Shown here in pieces: positions 28,181 through 37,701 of a stretch of 64,000 nt of DNA. The position numbers and the translations under genes were made by a program. The notes under the pieces were generated by a model. The model saw nothing but the letters and a program-made list of their open reading frames with translations. It was not told the DNA's origin and did no database searches. Position 1 is the stretch's first letter. Each line of letters opens with the position of its first letter. The DNA is from Acaricomes phytoseiuli DSM 14247 (GTDB lineage: Bacteria > Actinomycetota > Actinomycetes > Actinomycetales > Micrococcaceae): positions 27,677-91,676 of the forward strand of contig NZ_AQXM01000056.1 in the NCBI RefSeq assembly GCF_000376245.1, in the 5' to 3' direction.

Positions 28181-29296
28181 GTGCATAGTCGTCATATCCT
28201 CCGCCCCGGTTGGTACACATCGGATGGCCTTCCGGACCCCAGCACCGCCACCGGCAAGCCGCTGCGCTGGGGAGTGGTCTCCACGGGGAAGATCGCCCAC
28301 GCCGTGCTCCCGGACCTCCTGCTGCTCGCAGACGCCATCCCCTACGCGGTCTCCTCGAGATCCGAGCAGCATGCAGAGACGTTCGCGCGCACCTTCGGCT
28401 TCGAGCGGTGGTACGCCGACGACGGCCAGATCGCCGGCTATCAGCAGTTAGTGGAAGACCCTGCCGTGGATATCGTCTATATCGGCGCCCCGCACGGTCA
28501 GCACTATGAGATCGCCGCAGCGGCCTTGCGCTCCGGTAAGCATGTGCTCTGCGAAAAAGCCCTGACCATCAATGCCGCCGAGACGGAAGCGCTCATCGAC
28601 CTGGCCAGGGCTGAAGGACGGTTCCTGATGGAAGCGGTCTGGTCCCGCTTCGTTCCCGGTATGCAAAGGGCGTTCGAGCTGATCGCCGAGGGCGCTATCG
28701 GTGACATTCGCTGGGTCAAGGCGGATCTCGGCTTCCCTGCTCCCGACGACCCGGAGTCCCGGCTCTGGGCAGCGCACAGCGGGGGCGGTGCGCTGCTGGA
28801 TCTGAGCGTCTACCCGCTGCTCTGGGCCTGGGGTGCGCTCGGCGCTCCGGAGAGTGTTCAGGCGCAGGGCACACTGACCGCCCCTGATCCGGAAGGCTAC
28901 CGAGTGGATGCCCAGAACGCCCTGACCTTGGGGTATCCGGGCGGGGCCATCGCCCAGCTGATGAGTTCGCTGCAGTCTCAGTGCTCCCGCACCGCAACGG
29001 TCTGCGGTACCTCAGGGATCATCGAGACGGTGGGCCCGCGGATGAACAACCCGCTGGCTCTGCGCATACACAGCGGTTGGCAGGGCGATGGCTGGGAAGT
29101 GGACCGACTGGAAGAGTTCGAGCTCATCGGCTCCGGTTACAGCTACGAGTTCCGGGAGGTCACCTTATGCATTCAACAGGGCCTGCTGGAGAGTCAGGTG
29201 ATGCCCTGGCAGGATTCCCTGGACACTATGCGATTCTTCGATCGGATCAGAACTCAGCTGGGAATAACGTACCCCCATGACCGCCAGGGGTCATGA
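28181..29296 (+). CDS. Gfo/Idh/MocA family oxidoreductase
   Basis: 371 residues from a likely GTG at 28181 (an ATG at 28139 would add 14 residues overlapping the divergent gene's promoter). The N-terminal NAD(P) fold starts at LRWGVVSTGKIAHAVL; VLCEKALTINAAE is the family's EKP-type motif with Ala in place of Pro; the C-terminal alpha/beta substrate domain follows (FLMEAVWSRFVPGMQRAF). Such enzymes oxidise or reduce sugars, inositols or dihydrodiols, and the MEAVWSRFxP motif is typical of the dihydrodiol dehydrogenase-like subgroup. Substrate unknown. Confidence 0.88.
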   Translation: MHSRHILRPGWYTSDGLPDPSTATGKPLRWGVVSTGKIAHAVLPDLLLLADAIPYAVSSRSEQHAETFARTFGFERWYADDGQIAGYQQLVEDPAVDIVYIGAPHGQHYEIAAAALRSGKHVLCEKALTINAAETEALIDLARAEGRFLMEAVWSRFVPGMQRAFELIAEGAIGDIRWVKADLGFPAPDDPESRLWAAHSGGGALLDLSVYPLLWAWGALGAPESVQAQGTLTAPDPEGYRVDAQNALTLGYPGGAIAQLMSSLQSQCSRTATVCGTSGIIETVGPRMNNPLALRIHSGWQGDGWEVDRLEEFELIGSGYSYEFREVTLCIQQGLLESQVMPWQDSLDTMRFFDRIRTQLGITYPHDRQGS

Positions 29297-29326
29297 GGGC
29301 ACGTGAGGTGAAAAAGCCTGAAGGAT

Positions 29327-29812
29327 TCAGGCGTCGAACTCCGCATTGGCCGCGCGACGGCCGGTCGGCACCTGATCACTGCGCCGGTTACGGCGCCAGA
29401 GGCCTTCGACGGCACCTGCTCCCCCGCCCAGCAGGACGAGGGCCAGCGCGGTGATTCCGTAGAATATCGGCTTCTCTCCAGTGATCCCCGCTGCCTCGGT
29501 GAACAGGGGCTGCCCGGCAAAAGTCGCCAGCCAGATCGAGAAGAACATCAGGACGGCGAGGCCCGCAGCGATCCTGGTGAAAATCCCGAGGAGGAGGGCC
29601 AGCCCGAGTCCCAGCTCACCAGCGATGATGAGCCAGCCCGACATCGGCGGAGCAGGGATATTCAGGGTATCCACGTAGTCGACAAACTGCTGGGGGCCGT
29701 TGACCAGTTTCTGGATTCCGTACAACAGAAGCGTCGCACCGACGAGCAGTCGCAGGACCATGACTCCCACCCCGGCGGTTCGGGGCAGATAAGAAAGAGA
29801 AGAAGCAGACAT
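29327..29812 (-). CDS. DoxX family membrane protein
   Basis: 161 residues with four predicted helices. The DoxX signature VLRLLVGATLLLYGIQKLVN opens the protein, and GWLIIAGELGLGLALLLGIF follows. The family has no settled function; members are tied to redox stress or thiosulfate oxidation. The polar C-terminus (RRNRRSDQVPTGRRA) should be cytoplasmic. It is leftward, convergent with the oxidoreductase, and has a roughly 230-base upstream region with a 14-bp palindrome. Confidence 0.88.
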   Translation of the reverse strand: MSASSLSYLPRTAGVGVMVLRLLVGATLLLYGIQKLVNGPQQFVDYVDTLNIPAPPMSGWLIIAGELGLGLALLLGIFTRIAAGLAVLMFFSIWLATFAGQPLFTEAAGITGEKPIFYGITALALVLLGGGAGAVEGLWRRNRRSDQVPTGRRAANAEFDA

Positions 29813-29895
29813 CGTCTGGCACCTTTCGTGAATGTATTCTGAGGGACTGCGGTTCTAGCGAACTGTGTCAGATTTCTGGGCATCATTCCAGCGCA

Positions 29896-29909
29896 CATCT
29901 CGCGAGATG
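29896..29909. promoter_or_regulatory. 14-bp perfect palindrome upstream of the DoxX gene
   Basis: CATCTCGCGAGATG, 84 bases upstream of the DoxX start in an otherwise gene-free gap. Size and symmetry suit a dimeric repressor operator. No regulator is encoded next to it. Confidence 0.35.
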
Positions 29910-30044
29910 ACGTTGAGTCGCAGTATCCAGAAGTGCCTCCGCCCCGGATTCTCAGTGCAGAAGCAGTCACTATGCAGGAAACAGAGTGAAAATCTTTCTG
30001 CTATAGGGAATCTGGGAATAAGCGACGGTGATCCGGGCATACAA

Positions 30045-30076
30045 AGAAGGAGCGGGTCCGCGGACCCGCTCCTTCT
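30045..30076. terminator. Stem-loop terminator after icd
   Basis: A perfect 16-bp palindrome, AGAAGGAGCGGGTCCG (30045-30060) with CGGACCCGCTCCTTCT (30061-30076), 20 bases beyond the icd stop on the minus strand. In RNA a few central pairs would open as the loop. Confidence 0.8.
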
Positions 30077-30096
30077 GGTGTGCTCAGTACCTGGGC

Positions 30097-31332
30097 TCAG
30101 GCTGCTTCCGATAGCCTGGCGCTGAGATTCTCATCGAGTGCCGCCAGGAACTCCTCAGTGGTCAGCCACGGCTGCTCCGGGCTGATCAGCAAGGCGAGAT
30201 CCTTGGTCATCTTGCCGGATTCCACCGTCTTGATGACGACGTCCTCAAGCGTCTCCGCGAAGTTCACCACCTCGGGAGTGTTATCCAGCTTGCCGCGGTG
30301 CATCAGACCTCGGGTCCAGGCGAAGATCGAAGCGATCGGATTCGTCGAGGTCGGCTTGCCCTGCTGGTGCTGCCGGTAATGACGGGTGACCGTGCCGTGC
30401 GCGGCCTCGGCCTCAACCGTCTTGCCATCCGGGGTCATCAGTACGGAGGTCATGAGCCCCAGCGAGCCGAAGCCCTGCGCGACGGTATCCGACTGCACAT
30501 CACCGTCGTAGTTCTTGCAGGCCCAGACGTAGCCGCCTTCCCACTTCATCGCGGAGGCCACCATATCGTCGATCAGCCGGTGCTCGTAGGTAATGCCCGC
30601 GGCCTCGAACTGAGCCTTGAACTCGTTGTCGTAGACCTCCTGGAAGATGTCCTTGAACTGACCGTCGTAGGACTTCAGGATGGTGTTCTTGGTGGAGAGG
30701 TACACCGGGTATCCACGCTGTAGGCTGTAAGCGAAGGAGGCTCGGGCGAAATCCCGGATGGAGTCGTTGAAGTTGTACATACCCATGGCCACGCCGCCTT
30801 CTTCCGGCATGGAAACGACATCGAACTTCATCGGCTCGCCACCGTCCTCCGGCTCGAAGGTCATGGTGATCTTGCCGGGGCCGGGCACCTTGAAGTTGGT
30901 GGAGCGGTACTGATCGCCGAAGGCGTGACGGCCGATGATGATCGGCTTGTTCCAGCCCGGTACCAGACGCGGGATATTCGAGATCACGATGGGCTCGCGG
31001 AAGATCACGCCGCCCAGGATGTTGCGGATGGTCCCGTTCGGGGAGAGCCACATTTTCTTGAGGCCGAATTCCTCGACGCGGGCCTCATCCGGAGTGATCG
31101 TGGCGCATTTGACGCCGACATGATGCTCTTTGATCGCGTTCGCGGCGTCCACGGTGACCTGGTCATCGGTGGCATCACGGTTCTGGATGGACAGATCGTA
31201 ATACTTCAGATCGACGTCCAGGTACGGGTGGATGAGGCGGTCCTTGATGAACTGCCAGATGATCCTGGTCATCTCATCGCCGTCCAGTTCGACAACCGGG
31301 TTCAGAACCTTGATCTTGGACATTTCAGGCAC
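30097..31332 (-). CDS. icd: NADP-dependent isocitrate dehydrogenase (dimeric, eukaryote-like type)
   Basis: 411 residues. The N-terminus [28 protein letters not shown] and [19 protein letters not shown] are hallmarks of the homodimeric subfamily shared with mitochondrial and cytosolic IDH, rather than the E. coli-type or the 740-residue monomeric form. It oxidises isocitrate to 2-oxoglutarate in the TCA cycle, producing NADPH. The start is likely the GTG at 31330-31332, with GAGGAGG just upstream; an ATG three codons on is the alternative. It is a single-gene unit bounded by a terminator. Confidence 0.96.
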   Translation of the reverse strand: MPEMSKIKVLNPVVELDGDEMTRIIWQFIKDRLIHPYLDVDLKYYDLSIQNRDATDDQVTVDAANAIKEHHVGVKCATITPDEARVEEFGLKKMWLSPNGTIRNILGGVIFREPIVISNIPRLVPGWNKPIIIGRHAFGDQYRSTNFKVPGPGKITMTFEPEDGGEPMKFDVVSMPEEGGVAMGMYNFNDSIRDFARASFAYSLQRGYPVYLSTKNTILKSYDGQFKDIFQEVYDNEFKAQFEAAGITYEHRLIDDMVASAMKWEGGYVWACKNYDGDVQSDTVAQGFGSLGLMTSVLMTPDGKTVEAEAAHGTVTRHYRQHQQGKPTSTNPIASIFAWTRGLMHRGKLDNTPEVVNFAETLEDVVIKTVESGKMTKDLALLISPEQPWLTTEEFLAALDENLSARLSEAA

Positions 31333-31470
31333 GCGCCCTCCTCGGCATGGCTTGAGACCTAGTTCTTAGGCCTGGTTTTGCGCAGAAATCTTCAGCAACT
31401 ATTCTGCCACGCGAGCGGAAGCCTTCTAAATCTGCGCTTCTCCTTCCGACAATCCGTCTACAGTTAGTCC

Positions 31471-32865
31471 GTGAGTTCAGGTATGCCATCACGGGAACCC
31501 GCTCTGGACGGCGCTCAGATTCTGCAGAGCCTGCCCTGGCGCTGGCGTGCCCAAGGCCGGATCTTCCTGATCGGCGGCCTGGGGTTCATGTTCGACGCCT
31601 GGGATGTGGCGCTCAACGGGGTACTGATCCCCCTGGTCGCAGCCGAGTGGTCCCTGGACCGCCCGACAGCGGCCCTGTTGGCCACCTCGAATCTGATCGG
31701 CATGGCGGTGGGCGCCTTCGCCTGGGGCGGTATCGCGGACCGGATCGGGCGGAAGACCGCCTTCAGCGCGACCCTGCTGATCTTCTCGATCTTCACCATC
31801 GCTGGTGCGCTGGCCCCAGATTTCCTCTGGTTCTGCCTTTTCCGGTTCATCGCCGGATTCGGCCTGGGTGGTTGCATCCCGGTGGATTACGCTCTGGTGT
31901 GCGAGTTCACGCCCAAGAAACAACGCGGCACCGTGCTGGCCGCCCTGGATGGCTGGTGGCCGCTGGGGGCCGCGGCGGGGTTCTTTGCTTCCGGGGCCGT
32001 GCTCGCGATGACCGGCGAGTGGCGGCTGATCCTGCTGGCCATGGTCTTGCCGGCGCTTCTGGTCTTCTGGGTACGGCTGGGGGTGCCAGAATCGCCGTTG
32101 TACTTGATCCGACGTGGGCAGCCCGAACAGGCCCGGCGGATCATCGACCGCTTGGTCCAGCAGACTGGAGCTCCGGTGCGGCCTTACACACTAGCCCCAG
32201 AAGCCCCGGGAGTCCCAGAAGCCCCGGGGCCGGGGACCCACAGCAGCCCGGCTCCCCTTAATATCGCAGGCCAGCTGCGGGCGCTCTGGGCCTTCAACTG
32301 GCGTATCACCGCCACCAGCTGGTTGCTGTCCTTCAGCATCCTGCTGGTGTACTACCTGGCGCTGAACTGGATGCCCAGCATCCTCATGGAAGCGGGGCTG
32401 GGCAGCCAGACCGCGCTTTTTGCCAACGGCGCGATGGCAGCTGTCGGCTTAGTCGGTGTGCTCATCTCCGCACTGCTGATAGAACGCACCGGGCGGAAGG
32501 CCATCATCGCCGTGACCGGCCCTCTGGCCGCTGCGCTGCTCGCGGTCACGGCCTGGTCCCTGGGCACGCCGATGCTGGCCGTGCTCTGGCTGCTGGGCTT
32601 CGGCCTGGTGGTACAGGCCGCTATCCCGGCGCTCTACACCTATCTCGCAGAGCTCTATCCCACTGAATTGCGCGCCACCGGCTTCGGCTGGGCTTCGACC
32701 GTCTCCCGCGTGGGCGCCGGGCTTGGCCCGCTGTTCTTCGCCTCTGTTTTGTGGCCTCTTCTGGGGCTTCCGGTCTCGTTCCTGCTCAGCGGCGTACTGG
32801 TGCTGTTCGCCGTGCTCTGGATGCTCCGTTTCGCACCGGAGACCCGCGGCCGGCAGCTCAACTGA
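31471..32865 (+). CDS. MFS transporter, sugar/aromatic-acid porter type
   Basis: 464 residues with twelve predicted helices. The start of helix 1, FMFDAWDVALNGVLIPLVAA, and the helix 2-3 loop motif GGIADRIGRKTAFS are typical of the SP/AAHS-type porters; the equivalent loop in the second half is LLIERTGRKAIIAV. A long Pro/Glu-rich loop (about residues 245-265) separates the halves. The start is a GTG at 31471, or an ATG four codons later. It is convergent with gntP and their 3' ends overlap by eight bases. Substrate not deducible. Confidence 0.87.
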   Translation: MSSGMPSREPALDGAQILQSLPWRWRAQGRIFLIGGLGFMFDAWDVALNGVLIPLVAAEWSLDRPTAALLATSNLIGMAVGAFAWGGIADRIGRKTAFSATLLIFSIFTIAGALAPDFLWFCLFRFIAGFGLGGCIPVDYALVCEFTPKKQRGTVLAALDGWWPLGAAAGFFASGAVLAMTGEWRLILLAMVLPALLVFWVRLGVPESPLYLIRRGQPEQARRIIDRLVQQTGAPVRPYTLAPEAPGVPEAPGPGTHSSPAPLNIAGQLRALWAFNWRITATSWLLSFSILLVYYLALNWMPSILMEAGLGSQTALFANGAMAAVGLVGVLISALLIERTGRKAIIAVTGPLAAALLAVTAWSLGTPMLAVLWLLGFGLVVQAAIPALYTYLAELYPTELRATGFGWASTVSRVGAGLGPLFFASVLWPLLGLPVSFLLSGVLVLFAVLWMLRFAPETRGRQLN

Positions 32866-34287
32866 CTCCGGCGAACACTAGCCACAGCAACAGAGTGAGC
32901 AAGAAGCCGAGCAGCCCGAGCACCGTCGTCAGCACCGTCCACGACTTCAAGCCGTCCGCTACGGACAGGCCGAGGTATCGCGTGACGATCCAGAATCCGG
33001 AGTCATTGACATGAGAGAAGCCCAGGGCGCCGAAGCCCACCGCGATAGTGATCAGGGCGATCTGAACCGGGCTGAACCCGCCATCGGCCACCGCGGTACT
33101 CAACAGTCCGGCGCTGGTGATGATGGCCACCGTTGCAGAGCCCTGGGAAATCCGGAGCACCGCCGCCAGCAGGAAGCCGCTCACAATCACGGGTAGACCC
33201 GCAGCTGCGAGCGAGTCGGAAAGTACTTTGCCGACCCCCGACTCGGTCAGGACCTTGCCGAAAACCCCGCCGGCGCCGGTCACCAGGATCACGATCGCGG
33301 TCGGTGCCAGCGCTGATTCGAGGATCTCGCCGGTGCGCGCACTGCTCCATCCGCGGCGAACCCCCAGGAAGTAATAGGCCAGCGCCAAAGTCAGCAGAAG
33401 CGCCACGAGAGGGGAGCCGAGGAAAGTGAGGGCATTGCGCAACGGCGTGCCTTCCGGAATCACCACGGCGCCTACGGTGCCGAACAGGATGATCAGGATC
33501 GGAAGCACGATGAGTGCTGCGATCATGCCGGGGCCGGCGGAGCCTGGGTCTGCTGCTCGGTCAGGTGGCCGGAGCCGGACTGCGCGGATTCTTCCTGGGT
33601 TGCTACGCCCGCTGCCCTGTCATTTCGGCTGCCGAAGGCCAGGAACTCCTTGTGCGTGGATGGCAGCATCACGAAATCGCGGCGGTTGATCCAGTGCGCC
33701 ACGTAGTAGGCGACGAACCCCAAGGGCAGGCAGACCGCGAAGGCCAGCAGCGTCACCCAACCGACATCGGCACCGAGTACTCCGGCGGCACCCACCACTC
33801 CCGGGTGCGGAGGGACCACGACGTGTAGGGTCAGCATGATCCCGGCGATCGGCAGGCCGACCTTGACCGGATTGGCCCCGATGATCTTCGCGAAACCGTA
33901 GATGATCGGCACCAGGATGATGAACCCGACGTCGAAGAACACCGGTATCGCGAGCAGGAAGGCCGCCGCGGTCAGCGCCGCGACGATCCGTCGGGGGCCG
34001 AGGATCGAGGTGAAACGGGTGGCGAGCGATTCCGCGCCACCGGAGACCTCGATGATCCGCCCCAGCATGGCTCCCAGGCCGACCAGCAGTGCGACGCTGC
34101 CGAGAGTTCCGCCCATCCCCGCCTGCACCGTGGTCACGATGTCCTGAATCGGGATGCCAGCCGCGAGCGCCACCAGCAGGCTGGATAGCAGTAGCGCGAT
34201 GAACGCCGGGATCTTGAATTTGATGACGGCCAGGAGCAGCAGCAGTACTCCGGCAACACCTACCGAGATGAGATAGATCGGCTCCAT
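32858..34287 (-). pseudogene. GntP family permease, split by a one-base frameshift
   Basis: The frame 34287-33523 encodes 254 residues with about seven helices (MEPIYLISVGVAGVLLLLLA onward, VVPPHPGVVGAAGVLGADVG), and 33526-32858 encodes the remaining 222 residues (MIAALIVLPILIILFGTVGA to the C-terminus). Together they match a normal GntP gluconate/sugar-acid:H+ symporter (about 450-480 residues). One extra C in the C4 run at 33530-33533 fuses them (APPAPGMIAALIV). As given, the halves overlap as ATGA, so a translationally coupled two-chain transporter cannot be excluded. It is the last gene of the sugar-acid operon and its likely uptake system. Confidence 0.8.
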
Positions 34288-34331
34288 GCAGTCTCCTTTG
34301 ACCGAAGCGGGGTAGAAAGAAAAAGAAAACG

Positions 34332-35282
34332 TCAGGAAGCAGTTCCGCCGGGTCCGATAACAGGTGCGATGAGACGGATCAGCGCTGAATCGTCATCGGC
34401 CCCCAGCCCGGAAGACCTGCCCATCAGATACTGCTGCTCGGCGGTGGCAGCGAGCGGTGTGGCCACGCCGAGTTGACGGGCTGCGTCCTCCACAATCCCC
34501 ATGTCCTTGACGAAGATATCCAGGCGGCTGAGCACTTCCGGCTGCTCCTGGTTCAGCACCTGAAGCATCCGCGGGCCCCGGTTCCCGAGCATGAAGGAAG
34601 CGGCGGCGCCTTGCTGCAGGGCCTCGAGCGTCCGCTCCGGATCGAGCCCCATCGCCGAGGCGAGCGAGAGCGCTTCCGCGGCCGCAGCGATATGGATACC
34701 GCAGAGCAGCTGATTGACTGTTTTGAGTGCCTGGCCATCCCCGGCCCGTTCGCCCACGATGCTCAGGGTCGATGCCAGCAGGTCCAGCGCTGGGGCGGCT
34801 TTCGCCAGGACAGCCGGCGCAGCGCCGACCACGATCAGGAGATCACCGCTACGGGCCCTCACCGGCCCGCCGGAGAGCGGAGCATCCACAAGGCCGATCT
34901 GGTGCGCTGCCAGCCGTGCGGCGACGTCCCGCACCGGGGCAACCCCTACCGTTGCGCATAGCACGACCACCGCGCCGGGGGCGAGCGCGGCCAGAATGCC
35001 CTCGATCGGAGCGGAGAGGTCAGTCGGTGCATCAACAAGTTCGGAGCCGAAGAGCACCTGCTCCAGCTGAAGAGCGTCGCGCACCACGAGGAAGACGAGA
35101 TCAGCGCCGGTGACCGCACCCTCTGCTGTGGTCACTGGTTGCACGCCGTCTGCGGCTGCGAGGTCGCGGCGCTCAGCGACGATATCGTAACCGCGGATGG
35201 GGAAGGTCTCCGCGAGCCGTGCGGCCATCGGCAGGCCCATGGTTCCTAGTCCCAGCACCGCGACGGTGGGGTTGGTGTTCAT
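34332..35282 (-). CDS. NAD(P)-dependent 3-hydroxyacid (L-threonate-type) dehydrogenase
   Basis: 316 residues from the ATG at 35280-35282 (GGAG seven bases upstream). Beta-hydroxyacid dehydrogenase family: N-terminal VAVLGLGTMGLPMAARL, substrate motif VDAPLSGGPVRARSGDL, and the catalytic lysine in GQALKTVNQLLCG. Next to a four-carbon acid sugar kinase and a GntP permease it is best read as an LtnD-like dehydrogenase that oxidises a sugar acid (for example threonate or erythronate) at C2 before phosphorylation. The exact substrate is inferred from context. Confidence 0.85.
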   Translation of the reverse strand: MNTNPTVAVLGLGTMGLPMAARLAETFPIRGYDIVAERRDLAAADGVQPVTTAEGAVTGADLVFLVVRDALQLEQVLFGSELVDAPTDLSAPIEGILAALAPGAVVVLCATVGVAPVRDVAARLAAHQIGLVDAPLSGGPVRARSGDLLIVVGAAPAVLAKAAPALDLLASTLSIVGERAGDGQALKTVNQLLCGIHIAAAAEALSLASAMGLDPERTLEALQQGAAASFMLGNRGPRMLQVLNQEQPEVLSRLDIFVKDMGIVEDAARQLGVATPLAATAEQQYLMGRSSGLGADDDSALIRLIAPVIGPGGTAS

Positions 35283-35355
35283 TTCGCGCTCCTCGCTTCT
35301 ACTGTCTGCTTTCCCTGCTGTTCTCCCCTGTTGTTCTGCTCGGGGCACTGCGCGA

Positions 35356-36828
35356 TCATGAGCCCGCCCCGGGCTCCGGACTCGACGAGAGCTTCTCAGT
35401 CACCGTGGCCAGCGCTTGCGCATCACCGACGTTGCCGGGGAAGACGATATACGGGATCTCACTGCCGATACCGTCGCGCGGCTCCCAGAGGGAGATCGTG
35501 CCGGGTAATACCGGGCCATGCACCCAGCCGTGATGCATGGCCAACGCTCTGGTAGCGATATCTGATGAGGTGATACCGCCCTTGGCGATGATGAACCGGG
35601 GTTTCACCAGCTCCAGGATTCCGGCGACCAGGCGGACCATCGCGGCGGAGACCTCGCGGGCGATCCGCAGGCTGTCCTCCGGGCTGGCTCCCCGACGCAC
35701 CAATCGGCTGGTGCTGATGATCACGTTGCCCTGCCCGAGCCACCCGGCCGCTTCCCGCGCTAAGCCGGCCAGGTACGCTTCGTACTCGGCGCCCGCGACG
35801 TCGAGGATCCGTTCCAGTTCCAGCTCGACCGTAGCGACCTGCAGAGCAGGCGCGGCAGTCCGCAGCCGGTCCAGCTGCGCCGTGGTCAGGGCGGTATGCG
35901 AGCCCACCGCGATCAGTCCGCCGCGAACGCTCCGGTCATTGGCCAGCCCCGCCGCATCCGCTGCGCTCAGCGGTTCCGGCGGGGCCTGCCCGATCAGGCT
36001 GCGGACGAAGGTGGGGCCGGTTCGGTACAGAAAGCGCTTACCGCGCCTGTGCGCCTGGTGGATGCCAAGAGCCGCCGTGGATAAATCTGCGTCCTCGAGT
36101 GCGTCGATCACTACGACCTGACCGTTGCTGCTCTGTTTGAGAATCGCCGCGACAGCCTGCGCACCCTCACTGCGGATCGTGTGCACATCGATGATGGTTA
36201 CCGCGGAGGCGGGGATTCTGCCGTCGGTTTTCTCCTCGACGTAATCAGTCAGTGCGGAGGAGCTGAATCCGAAGGTGGCATCTTGCGCGAATTCGGTCTG
36301 CGCGATCGGCGTGAGCTCATCGACTTGGGCGAAGTAATGCACCCCCTTGATCGTGACCCGGCCGGCGGCGGGAAAAGCCGGCGCCAGAATCACCGCATCG
36401 GTGACCTGCCCGTGCTGGCTGAGCACCTCTGCGATAGTGTCCGTCTCGAGGGGGAAGTGGCCGCGGAGTGTGGAGTCGCCACGGGAGAGGAAAGACAGCT
36501 CTTTCTTCTTCGGAGCCTCGTCCTGCGCCGCAGCGGCTAACGCGTTCGTGACGATCTCCCGGTTGATTCGCTCAGTCTCCGCGGGGTCGAGGCTCCGGGT
36601 GTTGGTGAGCACGTAGATCGCGCTGCCGCCCTGCGCGAAGGCCCACTGGAAATCGGGGATCTGCCATCTGGTCAGTACCGGAAGCTGGGCCACCGCCTGA
36701 GCCCCGGTGGGATCATCGTCAAGGACGATCAGCCGGTGCGATCCGGGGCCGAATGCCTCGGAGACCGTACTGGCGGGGGTCTGCCGGATTTCGGGAATCC
36801 CGTTGAGCAATTCTGCTCGTCGTGCCAC
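35356..36828 (-). CDS. Four-carbon acid sugar kinase family protein
   Basis: 490 residues from the GTG at 36826-36828, chosen for GAGGAG six bases upstream; the frame is open eleven codons further. Two-domain kinase family (former DUF1537): N-terminal LIVLDDDPTGAQAVAQLPVL and LSFLSRGDSTLRGHFP carry the substrate-binding Asp/Arg residues, and the C-terminal FIIAKGGITSSDIATRAL holds the ATP-binding Gly-rich loop. OtnK/LtnK/DtnK members phosphorylate 2-keto-tetronates. First gene of the operon kinase-dehydrogenase-permease under a GntR gene. No decarboxylase or isomerase partner is present in the window. Confidence 0.9.
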   Translation of the reverse strand: MARRAELLNGIPEIRQTPASTVSEAFGPGSHRLIVLDDDPTGAQAVAQLPVLTRWQIPDFQWAFAQGGSAIYVLTNTRSLDPAETERINREIVTNALAAAAQDEAPKKKELSFLSRGDSTLRGHFPLETDTIAEVLSQHGQVTDAVILAPAFPAAGRVTIKGVHYFAQVDELTPIAQTEFAQDATFGFSSSALTDYVEEKTDGRIPASAVTIIDVHTIRSEGAQAVAAILKQSSNGQVVVIDALEDADLSTAALGIHQAHRRGKRFLYRTGPTFVRSLIGQAPPEPLSAADAAGLANDRSVRGGLIAVGSHTALTTAQLDRLRTAAPALQVATVELELERILDVAGAEYEAYLAGLAREAAGWLGQGNVIISTSRLVRRGASPEDSLRIAREVSAAMVRLVAGILELVKPRFIIAKGGITSSDIATRALAMHHGWVHGPVLPGTISLWEPRDGIGSEIPYIVFPGNVGDAQALATVTEKLSSSPEPGAGS

Positions 36829-36880
36829 TCTGCACTCCTCGATAAAGCCGGCTTCAGTCAACCCGACTCAGCCAAATAAG

Positions 36881-36897
36881 TCTGATATCAGATATCT
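36881..36897. promoter_or_regulatory. Candidate GntR operator upstream of the sugar-acid operon
   Basis: The perfect 10-bp palindrome CTGATATCAG (36882-36891) overlaps a second GATATC (36891-36896), about 55 bases upstream of the kinase start and just past the stop of the GntR gene. AT-rich short palindromes of this kind are usual for FCD-type GntR regulators. Binding is inferred. Confidence 0.5.
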
Positions 36898-36942
36898 TAT
36901 GAAAAGTGTTCCCGGATATCAACGACTACGCGTTACCGGACC

Positions 36943-37665
36943 TTACTGCCCGTTGATCGTCCGTTCCCGGAGCACATAATGCTTGAGGTCCTGCAGGGTC
37001 TGATCCATATGCGCGAGCATCGCCACACGAGCAGCCAAAGGGTCCCGGTCCCGTAAAGCCGCCAGCAGCGCACGGTGATGTTCGATGGCGTGCCGCTGGA
37101 TCTCCGGCACCGCAGAGGTCTCCCGGCGCTTCTCCTGCAGCAGTCGATGCAGGGGTTCGAAGAGCACCAGCACGATGACGTTTCCCGAGGCCTGCAGGAT
37201 GATGTCGTGAAATTGGATATCAGCTGCGGTGAAGGCCTCGACATCGCCGGCTCCGGACGCCGACCGCATCTGCTCCAGGCAGTCGGACAGTCCTTTCAGG
37301 ACGTCCTCATCGGCCCGCTCCGCGGCGAGCTCCGCAGCTCCCACTTCGATCATGCGGCGCACCTCGAGCAACTGCACAGACGGATTGATGCCTTGCGCGG
37401 GGCGCTTGGTGGTCAGCTGCATCACGGCCTGCAATGAGGTCCATTCCGCAGCGGGCCTCACATACGTTCCGGAGCCGCGCCTGGCTTCCACGACGTTCAT
37501 CGCGCGCAGCGCTTTGAGCGCTTCCCGCACAGTCAACCGGCTGACGTCGAAAGATTCACCGATGACGGCTTCCGATTCGAGCGCCTCCCCCGGCTGGTAG
37601 CGGCCGTCGATGATACGTTCCAGAAGCTGATCCACTACCGTATCGACGAGTGTGGCCTTGGGCAT
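36943..37665 (-). CDS. GntR family transcriptional regulator, FadR/FCD subgroup
   Basis: 240 residues from the ATG at 37663-37665 (a GTG six codons upstream is possible). The winged helix-turn-helix is at about residues 5-72 (ALESEAVIGESFDVSRLTVR, RRGSGTYVRP), and the FCD ligand domain has the metal-site Asp/His pattern (ADIQFHDIIL, IEHHRALLAALRDRD). Same strand as, and directly upstream of, the sugar-acid kinase operon, which it most likely represses in the absence of the sugar acid. Confidence 0.92.
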   Translation of the reverse strand: MPKATLVDTVVDQLLERIIDGRYQPGEALESEAVIGESFDVSRLTVREALKALRAMNVVEARRGSGTYVRPAAEWTSLQAVMQLTTKRPAQGINPSVQLLEVRRMIEVGAAELAAERADEDVLKGLSDCLEQMRSASGAGDVEAFTAADIQFHDIILQASGNVIVLVLFEPLHRLLQEKRRETSAVPEIQRHAIEHHRALLAALRDRDPLAARVAMLAHMDQTLQDLKHYVLRERTINGQ

Positions 37666-37701
37666 ACGCCCATCGTAATCCACCCGTACTGCTCACCGAC
37701 G

